From NCBI GenBank assembly GCA_023614405.1, contig CM042691.1, positions 178,656,927 to 178,720,926 on the forward strand: a stretch of 64,000 nucleotides of DNA, written 5' to 3'. This document shows, piece after piece, positions 33,415 to 43,516 of the stretch. Positions within the stretch are counted from its first letter, which is position 1, and each line of letters starts with the position of its first letter. The notes beneath the pieces are model-generated. The model was not told the origin of the DNA, made no database searches, and saw only the letters and a program-made list of their open reading frames with translations. A program made the translations under genes and the position numbers. This DNA comes from Avena insularis (lineage: Eukaryota > Streptophyta > Magnoliopsida > Poales > Poaceae).

Positions 33415-33850
33415 GATTTTGCTACAATAGGATATATTATTTGCTATATCTGTTTTATGATTTTGCTATATAATTATAAAGTTTTTGCTACAAGTGTGTC
33501 TTGGGTTTTGCTACAATGTCTTCGGCAAGATCTCCGACGAGGTCGAATTTGCTACAATATAATATATTTTTGCTACATACGTTTTGTATTTTTGCTACAA
33601 TATCGTAAAGCTTTTGCTACACGGTCTCCGGTGAGGTCTACCGGCAAAAGTTTCCGACGAATCTCCAGCAAGGTCGAATCTGCTACATTAGCATATTTTT
33701 TTGCTGCGCGGTTGCCGGCGAGGTCTCCGGCAAAATCTCCGGCGAGATTAGTCTATTTTTTCTATTTTTCTGGGTTAAACCGTCTTTTGCTACATGTAGC
33801 AAAAGCGGGTAGTATTGTAACAAATTTGGTTTGTTTGTAGCAAAAGCGGG
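33415..33850 (+). repeat. TTTGCTACA word array, copy 2, with central palindrome
   Basis: About a dozen copies of TTTTGCTACA and close variants alternate with GGTCTCCGGCGAG words. At 33784-33805 a perfect 22-bp palindrome (CTTTTGCTACA plus its complement) reverses the word orientation; the tail then carries TGTAGCAAAAGCGGGAT. The same order, palindrome and tail occur at 16100-16650 on the same strand. Confidence 0.8.
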
Positions 33851-34289
33851 ATTAGACCTCGTTTTAGGGACACGTGGCGGCCTACGGACCCGGGGGATCG
33901 GGGGAAATTATCCCTCGGGGGACGCCTAGCGCTGTCCTTTTTCCAATGTGTGCCTCGCGTATATCAGAAACCGCGCGAGATCTATTGCTCCCTAGGGCAG
34001 CGGAGGTGTCCCGGTCCACCCTCCTACCTTCTCCGGGCAATGCCGTTTGGTTGGCCATGGTCATTTTTTGTCGGGTTCGGATGTTCGGCCAGCCGCATCA
34101 AAGGGCGTTATCTATTTGTACATGTTTGGTAAAATCAGGCGAGCCATTTTTTATTTCAAATTTAAACATAGATCGTTCGCTAAAAACTGACAAAGTTTAT
34201 ATACTTCATACTTAATTTACATTCATAATTCAAAACGAAATTAAACTAGCCCTAACCCTAGCTACTGATCTTCGCGCGTTGGCTCCATC
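33851..34289. other. Anonymous stretch after the array
   Basis: It contains GGGGGAAATTATCCCTCGG near 33900, echoed as AATTATCTTTCGAGGGGG near 16697 after the first array, perhaps the outer end of the same element. There is no gene. Confidence 0.35.
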
Positions 34290-35237
34290 TAGGGGTCGAG
34301 GTCGATGTACTCCGGCGGCGTTCAGAGGTTGGACGGTGGCAGGGTGGGAGCGGGCGCGGGCGGGTCGATCACCTACCCAAGCCACGCCGCCGCCGCCCCG
34401 TGCGGTGGTGGAGGTGCGCTAGCTCCATCTCCACCCCGACAGCGGAGGCGATGGAGGCAGTTGGGCGTTCACCTGCGCCACCAGGCTGGTGAGCTGGACG
34501 ACCTCTTGATAGCCACCCCACGGGCGTACTTGTATGCGCACTGGCGCCATGGCCTGTTCGGTGAAGGCGTCCTTGTCGTAGCCCTACGCCAGGACCTCCC
34601 GGTACTCTGGGGGTAGGTTCGCGGTGGCTACCGCGACTGGGTCGACCGTCTCCTGCTTGACGACGATGTCGACGTCCTCCTCGCTGTCAAGCTCAGCGTC
34701 GGAGCGGTTGACGGCATCCTCGTCGTCCGAGCCGATGGTGGGGACGTCTTAGACCTCCCACGACTGCAGGTCAGCGTGGATGGATCTCGCGCGCCGCGCC
34801 GTGTGCTCCCAGTCGAGGAACTTCTTCTAGAAGACCTTGCTCCAGTAGCCCCTCTCCCACCGCTTTGTCGACGAGATGTTGTTGATGCGGCGACGGATCT
34901 CCTTCTCCAGCCCTTTTCCCTTCTTGGGCACGGGCGACACCGGGACCCAGTCCCGGTTGAGGTGTTAGACGGTGCGGAGGGATACATCATGGTGGTTGAT
35001 GCCCACGCTCTCCCTCCATCGGCGCTCGCACTCCGTCACGCGGAAGTAGCGACGGAGGTGGTCCCGCGGCGGTGGGGAGGAACGCACGGGGCAATAGGAG
35101 AAGTCCTCTAGCCGTGGTGGAGGCGTCAAGGATGCACCGCGAAGGAAGGCCGACAGGCGGGAGGACTGGCTTCTAGAACCGGAGTTGGTTTCTTTGTGGT
35201 CGTTCCTACCCTTCTTGAGCCATGTCGGCGTCTTCAT
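34290..35237 (-). pseudogene. Decayed transposon-type ORF, function unknown
   Basis: The frame opens at 35237 with MKTPTWLKKGRN and runs through SRLSAFLRGASL and SVGINHHDVSLRTV to a stop at 34965. Beyond it, other frames continue with LNRDWVPVSPVPKKGKGLEK, SIHADLQSWEV and TANLPPEYREV, so the original protein was at least 300 residues and is broken by several stops and frame changes. Proteins of this kind are often predicted in Triticeae repeats, but I know of no defined domain. Confidence 0.45.
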
Positions 35238-35305
35238 CGTTGGCGGTGGTGGCTGCGAGGGTTGCGATGGCGATAGGTGGGGAGTGCGGCACCGACGGGC
35301 GCAGG

Positions 35306-35313
35306 GTTAAATA
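35306..35313 (-). promoter_or_regulatory. TATA-like box upstream of the decayed ORF
   Basis: The minus strand reads GGCTATTTAACCC about 70 bp before the ATG at 35237. Confidence 0.4.
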
Positions 35314-35399
35314 GCCCCTTGGCTCGCGAATGCATGCAGGTTCCCACTCTGATATGGGTTGGCCCGATCTTCTCAGTAAGCGAGGGTGGTATTTGATGA

Positions 35400-36544
35400 T
35401 AATTGGTGGAGATAACTTGTATGACACTCACGAACTTCTCGATCAATCCCTGATGCCAATACAACGACTCTTGACCCTTATAGATATTCGCAACTTCACA
35501 CACTTCCGCACGTAGCCGTTGACCATGAAGCGGTGATTGCAATCTTCTAATTTCCAATGGAATAGAAGACCACACAAAACATGCAATTGGCTAACTCCTA
35601 ACAGAACAACTAATCACACTTGATTGATTGTAGAAATACACTAGATCGATACGAATTGGCGTATGAAATCAATTGAAAGCAAGTAGCAACTCAACAGATC
35701 TAGGGTTTATTTTAAAATGATATAAACTAAGCTATGGGGGCGTCCCAGTGCTAATATGGACGGCTAAGGCAGCCAGGAACCAAAATAAAGAGGTTTACGA
35801 CTCAAATTGATATAACCGACTTGGACCAGAATTCGGTCGGCGGCCGGACATTTTGGTTGATACGGGCCGGACACTCCTGGTGGAATGTGCCGGATAGTCC
35901 GGCTGGTCGGAAACTTCAAAGTTTTCGGGTAGTATCCTATTTGGTGTACAGACTGGCAACCACCTCGTCGCTTCTCGAGTTGGCCAAACAGTGTGCGTGA
36001 CACTGGCTGAACATTCTCGTCTTCGCAGGAACTTTTGCCTCCTTCTTGATGATCTTATCTTGCGTCTTCCTCCCGCTCATCCCTCGCGTATCCTTGGATG
36101 ATCATCACGTTGGGATCCTCTTGCGACCCTTCTCCTCCTCCCGCCATGCTTGCTTCCTCAACGAATCTGATCATACACACGTGCATAGACTTAGGTAGTG
36201 TAAAATTCTCATCAATAAAAACACCAGATTCATTTAGGAGTGAATTCACCTGTATTTCAAGTAGCTTGGCACGAGCTCGAGTAATTGGTCCAATTCTGAT
36301 CTCATTGGACTTGGTCTTGGCAGCAACATCGACAATTTCATTAGGAGTAGTGATAGCAAATCAGTAGGAATGTCCTCATCATCTCCCTCTTCAAAAGGTA
36401 TCGACCTCGACGCTCCAAGGTCTTTTCCATCATAATGTGTCAAATCAGCAACATTGAAACTATCACTGACACCTCCAAACACATCTCGAGGAATATCTAT
36501 CTTGTAGTCATTATCATTGATATTGTCAATCACTTCATAAGCAC
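35400..36544 (-). mobile_element. 3' part of a Ty3-gypsy retrotransposon
   Basis: The C-terminal end of a gypsy polyprotein (36055-36544) is followed on the minus strand by non-coding sequence to an ill-defined end near 35400. The upstream part of pol is absent: at 36545 the sequence switches to the start of another LTR, which interrupts the pol frame. Confidence 0.65.
36055..36544 (-). pseudogene. Ty3-gypsy pol C-terminus, frameshifted
   Basis: The first piece reads NDNDYKIDIPRDVFGGVSDS, then FNVADLTHYDGKDLGASRS. This is the typical tail downstream of the integrase, where family members read YKIDLPxxFGVSxxFNVADL. A frame change near 36270-36290 leads to IQVNSLLNESGVFIDENFTL, CMIRFVEEAS and the stop at 36055. 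Confidence 0.75.
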
Positions 36545-37734
36545 TGATACGTCGTAAACGTATCTATAATTTTTGATACTTCATACTTGTTTTGTATCGA
36601 CTATCTTATGTTTTGTCTACATTTTGAGGCATTTTTATATATTTTTTGGAACCAACCTATTGACAAGATGTCGCAGTGCCAGTTGCCTGATTTCTGCTAT
36701 TTTTGGTTCCAGAAAAGCTAGTAAAGAAATATTCTCGGAATTGGACAGAACAAAAGCCAAAGTCAATATTTTACAAGAACGAAGACGAAGTCCAGAGGGG
36801 GACGAAGAGGCGCCACAGGGCGGCCACAACACCCTCTGGCACGGGTCCACCCTAGGTCGTGCCAGGGCATGGTGTGGGCCCCCTGGCCCTCAACTGACCT
36901 TGCCCCTTTGCCTATATAAACACCCCGAGGCAGAAATCTTAAGCACCCGATCAGAAATCCACGAAAGAGTCCGTAGCCGCCGCCACCATCGTCCTTAGAT
37001 CGGAGAGGTCTGAAACTCTTCCTGCCACCCTGCCAGAGGGGAGAGATCATCTCGAAGGCCTTCTTCATCACCATGCCAGCCTCCGGAGTGATGCGTGAGT
37101 AGTTCACCATTGGACTATGGGTCCACACAGTAGCTATATGGTTGTTTCTCCTCTTTTGTGTTATCATGTTTAGATCTTGTGAGCTATGTTTATGATCAAG
37201 ATCATCTATTTGTAATGCTACATGTTATGTTTGCGGGGATCCGATGGATATTGAGTACTATGTTCAAGATCAATTATTGATTCTAGCATGTATGTGTTAT
37301 TTGTGATCTTGCATGCTCTCAGTTGCTAGTAGATACTTTGTTCAAGTAGATACTTGTAACTCCAAGAGAGAGTATTTATGCTCGATAGTAGGTTCATACC
37401 TCTAGTAATTTAGTGAAGTGACAGAAATCTCTAAGGTTATAGATGTGTTGTTGTTACTTGAGAAAAATAACAATCCTTTGTCCAAGGACAATTATATTGT
37501 TTACTTTACACATACTTAATGCAATTATATGTTGCTTGCAACTTAATATTGAAAGGGGTTCGGATGATAACCTGAAGGTGGATTATTAATCATAAATGCA
37601 GTTGGATTACGGTCTATGTATTATGTTGTAATGCCCAAACGAATCTCATAGAAATCAGCATGACTTGTACATGCATATTTATACAGTTTTAATCTATCAA
37701 TTATTCCGCTGTAATTTGTTCACCCAACATGTTA
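36545..37734 (+). repeat. TGATACGTC-type LTR, left part
   Basis: The LTR begins TGATACGTCGTAAACG. A TATA box sits at 36913-36920 (TATATAAA), followed by a CA-rich 5' leader. The general text resembles abundant Triticeae LTRs of this start. The LTR is interrupted at 37734 by a Helitron, resumes at 41085-41197, is interrupted again by a second Helitron, and ends with a stub at 45976-45983. Confidence 0.65.
36913..36920 (+). promoter_or_regulatory. TATA box of the TGATACGTC-type LTR
   Basis: GCCTATATAAACACCCC, the only canonical TATA in this LTR. Confidence 0.6.
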
Positions 37735-39084
37735 TCTATAATATCTATAAAATTCATCCTCGCTAAGATGTATTTAATGTTTGCAAACTGAAATCTGGTG
37801 TAGCCACGTCACCCCAATAATGCATGTCCGTCAGATTTAAAATATAGATTTGATTTCTCCGGCGATTCATTATGTTGACGGTGGTAGATAAGGTCACGTT
37901 TTTTTCTTCATCTTCTCCAAAGCCCTCCCTCTCCTCTGATGGTATGACCCAACTCTCCTCCATCAAGATATTTCTCTTCATTTACTCTTCAACTCCACAC
38001 ACGCATGGCATTGATGGATTCCATCTTCTCTATTTATCTCCTCTAAACTATAGTAACCGATGGAATCAGACCAGCTTATCTACCCTTAAAGATGTGAACC
38101 GTAGATGAGAGGGAGTGCCCTTTTCTCATCTGAATCCACACTAGTGAGCAGTCCCCTTCCTCGTCTCCGATGTACCCATCGTCTCCACCATTCCTGGGAC
38201 GTGGGAGACGCCCCTGGTCTGATCTGAACCCCCACCGGCCAAGCACCTTCAAATCTGTATGAGCTTTCTCTCACCGAGGTTTCTGATTTATCAGGTTTTC
38301 GCCAGACGGGACGTAACGCGCATGCTCGACGAAACTAATGTCGAGCCCTTTTGTCGCCGCTACCGGCGGCGGTCCACTCCCACCTCTGCTCGCCAAATCA
38401 GGCCAGTCGAGTTTCCCCCCATGTACAGAGTTTTCCTCTCTGTTTTGTACTATGCTGCTTACATGCCACTATCTTTAGAACCTGTTATCCAGACTTCCCA
38501 GCATGTGGCACGAACCGAAAGAAAAAATTGTCTCCAAGAAGATAAGCAACGGTTCCTATTTCTTAGTAAAGAAGCAAACAACCATTCATTCCCCTTTATT
38601 TAGCACTACTCTCCGTGATTTTTCCATGAAACAAATTGGCTCACCCTTTCTGTTTCCACGGTCACCTGCAGCCTGCAAAAAATTAATCCCGATGAAGTTG
38701 TTGTGCAGCGTCAACATGTTCATGCCACTAATGGTGCACCTATTCGATCATGCTTGTTGGAGCTGATCAATTTGCACTTCCAAAGGAGATAGAAACTTGA
38801 AAGACAGGTCTGTAGCAGTAACACGGGCTTGCTACCGCCACTACTCAATCTAGGTTTGTGCGTGTGGCAGCAGTCCGTGCTCGAGTTTCTCCTCGCTCAG
38901 TTTGAGAAGGTAAGTCACTTCAGTCGATGTTAGGATTCCTTAAAGATTAGGAAATGATAATTTTTTGATATTTTCATTGTCTTAACACTTATAAGAAAAT
39001 AGTAGTATCACCACAGAGTGTGGCGACTAACATCAATGATTCATTGTTTTCCCTTAAACTTTTATAGAGCTATGCGGTTATTAT

Positions 39085-40015
39085 TGTTGGAATTTGGGTG
39101 TGGGCCTTGGCCCATAGCCTAATACAAATTCTGAAATTCTCTTGGTCCATTCATGCCTAGTAAGGGGTGACACCAAAGTTTAGTCTCACCTTGTTAGTTT
39201 AGAGGGAGTTGGACCAATATATATATTAGAGTGTTTCACTACCTCCTAAAGAGAGTGAAGAGGAGTGGCATACACGCGCGCTCCTCCTCCGCCGCCGCCC
39301 GCCTCGTCATGGCCTTGGCTACAGCCATGATTTCGGAATTGTGCCTCGGTGCCGATCTTATCTTTTTGCTGCTCGGGAAAATTATTGTGCGAGTTATTTT
39401 TCTGTCAGCCGTTTCCGGTCTTTCCGGAAACGTGGGTTGTTACTACTCGGACATGGGCTACGCTCCACGTCTTACCCGACCGACACCTACACATCTCTCT
39501 GCCTCCAGAACCTTGCGCCGCCGCTACACCTTCTCCATCCCCTCTTCCGGCGTGCACCGGACGACGGGACAGTAGGCCTCCGGAACCACCGCCTCTCGTG
39601 AACCTGTACGGGTGAGGGGCGATCAGGTTTTGGGGAGGCGTCTGTGACCATCGACGGCATCACGTCGACCAACCACTCCTTCCCCGACGAGGACTTCTTT
39701 CCGGACATCAGCAGCCTCTACATCGACGCCATGGGTGACGACACTGGTGTCAACGCGAACCTCAACCCCAACCTGAACACGAACCCGATTCCTCCTCCAG
39801 CACCGTACGTAATCTGTTCCTATCTAGTTCAGTTTCTGTTGCAATTTCTTGTACTAGCTCTTGGAATAGATGTGATCTGCTTATTCTGGTTGAATATGAT
39901 CTGTTCGTCTATTTTGCTAGTATACATGATTAGATTAATTCCAGCACTTATAGTCATGATTTATTATTACTTATTTCGGATTAAATATTATGGTAATTTG
40001 CTTATATTTTCAACA
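39085..40015 (+). mobile_element. Solo LTR with perfect TSD
   Basis: The 931-bp unit starts TGTTGGAATTTGGG and ends TTTTCAACA, so the ends are the inverted TGTTG/CAACA. Exact 5-bp duplications ATTAT flank it (39080-39084, 40016-40020). No internal retrotransposon sequence remains, which fits unequal recombination between two LTRs. A TATA-rich stretch at 39217-39228 gives the likely promoter and plus orientation. Confidence 0.88.
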
Positions 40016-40499
40016 ATTATAAGTCCCATGTACTTTTGAATGTATTGTACTCCCAGAAGGATGTTTCTACTACGACATATTCCAAAACAATAATTAGTGA
40101 TTCTTATAGTCACATGCACTTTTTGGTTTGTTGATTTTTTTTAAAAATGCAAAGGACTTTTGCATTTTATTTATTGACATTTTTCTCTTGATTGAGCTGC
40201 CTTACATACATAGCTAATAGACGCATGTATCATTGATTATCCATTTCAATCGTCATACTATTTTGTCGTGGGAGAAAATTATATTTAATTTAATTGTACA
40301 CTTACAATACTACCTATTGACTAACGGATCAAAACCTTATTATGCTCATATTAGAAAAAGGATACTTGAACGTGTAGTGGTGGACCTGGCATAAAGCAAC
40401 TGTTCATCTTCAACTTTAAGTGGATCCAACCCAAAGACAATTAACATCTTATGTATAGATTATTATTGCTAACAATATCATTTCTTTGCACCGTATATA

Positions 40500-40871
40500 C
40501 CCCCTCACGGTTTAGAGGGCGTTTTAGAGAGATTGTTGGGACCTAGGTAGGTGTTGATTGAGGCCAGATTTGTGTCAAAAACATGCAAATTTGCTGAGAG
40601 AAAATAGGTCCATTAATTATTCGGTGCCCTATTAAATTTAATTACTCAATAAAAATGAGGGGTTTAGGCGCATGCATTGGTGGAGTTGCATGCAAGAATA
40701 ACGTCTAAATTTCTCAGATTTCCATTGAGTAATTACATTTAATAGGGCGCTGAATAATTAATGGGTCTCCCAGCGAATTTGCTCATTTTTGGCACAAATC
40801 TCGTCCCAATCAACGCCTACCTAGGTCCCCAAAATCTCTCTAAGACACCCTCCAAACCATGACGGAGGGAG
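40500..40871. mobile_element. Long-hairpin MITE (Stowaway-type termini)
   Basis: The termini (CCCCCTCACGGTTTAGAGGG and, inverted, CTCCCTCCGTCATGGTTTGG) are flanked by TA. The two arms, each about 150 bp, are near-complete reverse complements (for example GGACCTAGGTAGG near 40549 and CCTACCTAGGTCC near 40817). The whole 372-bp unit can fold into one stem. Confidence 0.85.
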
Positions 40872-41084
40872 TACCATAAATTCTGATGTTAATTTAATCA
40901 TAACTAAAGATGGTCTACCGAGTATGTTATGCTTAGCTTATATTGTGTTTCAATAGTGTAGCACCTGTAGATGGTAGTTAGATTACCTTTTTAAATCTTT
41001 CTCACTAAGTATATATTTGATGCTTATACATATTTATGTAATTATTAACTTATTTTCCGCAGCAACGCGCCGGGTATCATCTAG

Positions 41085-41197
41085 TTTATCTTATGGAGAA
41101 CACCTCTAGTGAACTATGGACCTCGGTCCATTCCTTACCATTTATATACCATCTACTGTTTACCATTTATTTTTTACAATTACTATCTTTCATACTA
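41085..41197 (+). repeat. TGATACGTC-type LTR, middle part between the Helitrons
   Basis: The 113 bp (TTATCTTATGGAGAACACCT, then CCTCTAGTGAACTATGGACC) continue the LTR text that stops at 37734. Their presence between the two CTAG ends shows that the Helitrons inserted separately into one host LTR. Confidence 0.65.
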
Positions 41198-43516
41198 CTA
41201 GATGATACCCCGCGCGTTGCTGCGAGAAACATATGCGATAAAGTTATTGAAACATAAATAAAACATATTCCGGCATTCATGTTCTAAGTTGTAGAAAAAT
41301 AAATTACAGAAGATTATCCACATAGAGTGTCGTAGAACAGAGTTCTTTTGGCGGCAAGACTGGTAGAAGAGAAGTTGAATTAGGTGAATTACGTGCAAAA
41401 ATAAATCCTTGCTCATTCGGTCTTTTTATTCATAATTGCAAGAAAGAAAGCATATGCTTATGTTTGCAAATTTAAAGCGAGGAGAAGTAAATGGAGCATA
41501 CTTTATCCTGATGTACTCAACTTGTTCCACTCCAATAGTGAAATAAAATAAGACGGTAAGGTTAGGCTGAGAATTCTATCTGAAAAGACAAAGCTTTGCT
41601 GGTCCTTGCATCTACTCAGTAAAACACATGGCCATACCAAGTAACCGGAATTGTTTGTTCCATCTGACCGCAAAACACATGTCTTCTAACAATGTTTAAG
41701 TGCATATATATGGAAAATGCAGAGTTGCTATAAGATGTGGAACTCTTGTTTCCTTTCTAATCACCTGTAAAAACACAAAATCTCTGAGGTGCATGATCTT
41801 CATTGTAAAAGGAGAGGTGACCCATCTAGTGATTATTCTTATTTGAGAGAGAAAATTAAGGTCTGTGTTAGAGGCTGGACAATACATGATAAAAAATGGA
41901 AAAAGGGAATCAGAGTTGGTACTTGATTGAAATGGACGAAAGATACTTGAGAGCAGAAACAACCGGCAAACAACATGCCATAGCAGCAGATTTTGTTTAG
42001 ATGCTGATATCACCATCTGAATGAACCTTACTTGAAAATAATCATGAAGGAGACACCAAAAAACCTTCTTGTTAATTAGTAATATGCTCTCCTCACAAAT
42101 TGAAACTACGCTTTATCTAGAACTACAATGGAGTAGGTGCTTTCCGTAGAAATATTGCTGCAGGTAAAATTGAGCTCATGATACCATTCTTATCCAACTT
42201 GCTGTTGAACGTTCAGAGTTCGAGTTGAAATTTATTTACTGCAACTCTGCAAGAGACAGTAGATAAATCATCTCGTCAAAGTTGATGCCTGCTAGGAAAA
42301 TACTTGGAATACTTCCATCATGTTTCTTTCTCTGCAAGTACACTTGTCAAATTTGTGAAAGACATTAACCAAGTGAAACTGAAAGAGGAAAGGCGTTTCC
42401 ACATTTGACAGAAAATACACAGTACACCTGATGTCAAAAAGAAAGGATAGTAGTAAGATACCAACCGATGACATGAAAGTCTAGATTGATATAAATAGAA
42501 ATGAGTAAGAAATGCATTGGAAGGGGGAGTTTAAATGACATACCAAGAAAAAGTTACTTGTAGTTTTGGTCCAGTGCTCACGCTTTGAGAAAGAACTGAT
42601 TCAATAAATGAAATTCTGTTCACATTGAAGGAATAGGGTGGATAAATCAGGTAATGTGGATAATTGAACCGCCACTTAGAGTATATGCATTAGTAGAACA
42701 GATGAGGACGACCATGGTACATTTCAGGAGATGTGGAAGTAGCTTTCAAGCCGACAGTGTTGGGAGTACATATAATCGATAGAGTCCTTAAGGACATCAT
42801 GCAGGCGTAACTATGCGGGGAGGGATCAGGAGCGTTGGGCAAGAAGATCGCACCAAGGATGGCGTCTGAACTATTAACCAAGCAAAAATGAAATTATATA
42901 AGAAGGGGAAATTGCAATGAAGTAATCTGTCTTTGGAAGATATACCTCTATTTCTACATGCCTTTGACGATTGCCTACACGGCAGTTGGGACTCTGCAAT
43001 GATCTTGATCCCTAACAAAAAATAACAATGGTTGAACAAAGAAACAAAACTGACATCTCATAGGAGATTGTAGTCACCTTAGACTTCCAGATCAACCTTG
43101 GTTTGAGCCATAGTTGCAGTGTGATACATCATATCCAACGGAAAGAGGATGGCTGAATCAGGTGTATCGGGGCCTACGGTGCCGATCAGGTGAATAGTAA
43201 GGAAAATGAAGCGGCGGTGGCAGGCGGCGCAGTGCTCGGTGGATCGGAGATTGAGGGGAATCAGAACAAAATAGGTTGAGGCAGACCACGGGATTCAAAG
43301 AGGGGTGTGGAAGAGGAGAATCAACACGGACTTCTGCTCGCCTCCAACAGTTTCATGGCCAGCTGCTTCGCGAAAATTATGGAGAAGAAAGAGAGAGCGT
43401 TGCCGAGTAGATTGGCGAAGAGGAATCGTCAACGTTTTTTTTTTTATTATAGGCTGACGTTCGGTGTGGCTCCATATGTCAGCGGAGAAGGGAAAAAATG
43501 ATGGGCCCATTTTCTA

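Larger units (their letters stand above)
37735..41084 (+). mobile_element. Non-autonomous Helitron 1
   Basis: The 5' end TCTATAATATCTATAAAATT continues CATCCTCGCTAA. The 3' end reads CCGCAGCAACGCGCCGGG followed by TATCATCTAG. This gives the expected 5' TC, an imperfect hairpin shortly before the end, and a CTAG terminus. It sits between host A (37734) and T (41085) without target duplication. Rejoined flanks read as continuous LTR sequence. The interior carries a solo LTR (39085-40015) and a MITE (40500-40871), leaving about 2 kb of its own sequence with no RepHel gene. Confidence 0.8.

Noticed and set aside
33880..33960. GGGGAAATTATCCCTCGGGG as a Mutator TIR
   Set aside because: The core is itself nearly palindromic and I found no inverted partner or 9-bp duplication; noted only as a recurring motif.
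38236..38245. AGCAC at 38242 as the partner of the flank AGCAC before the LTR at 36545
   Set aside because: A 5-mer match alone; the sequence before it is Helitron interior and not LTR end.
39644..40039. 131-residue frame starting MTIDGITSTNHSFPDEDFFP
   Set aside because: It lies in the solo LTR and runs past its end and TSD, so it is a chance frame across a transposon border.
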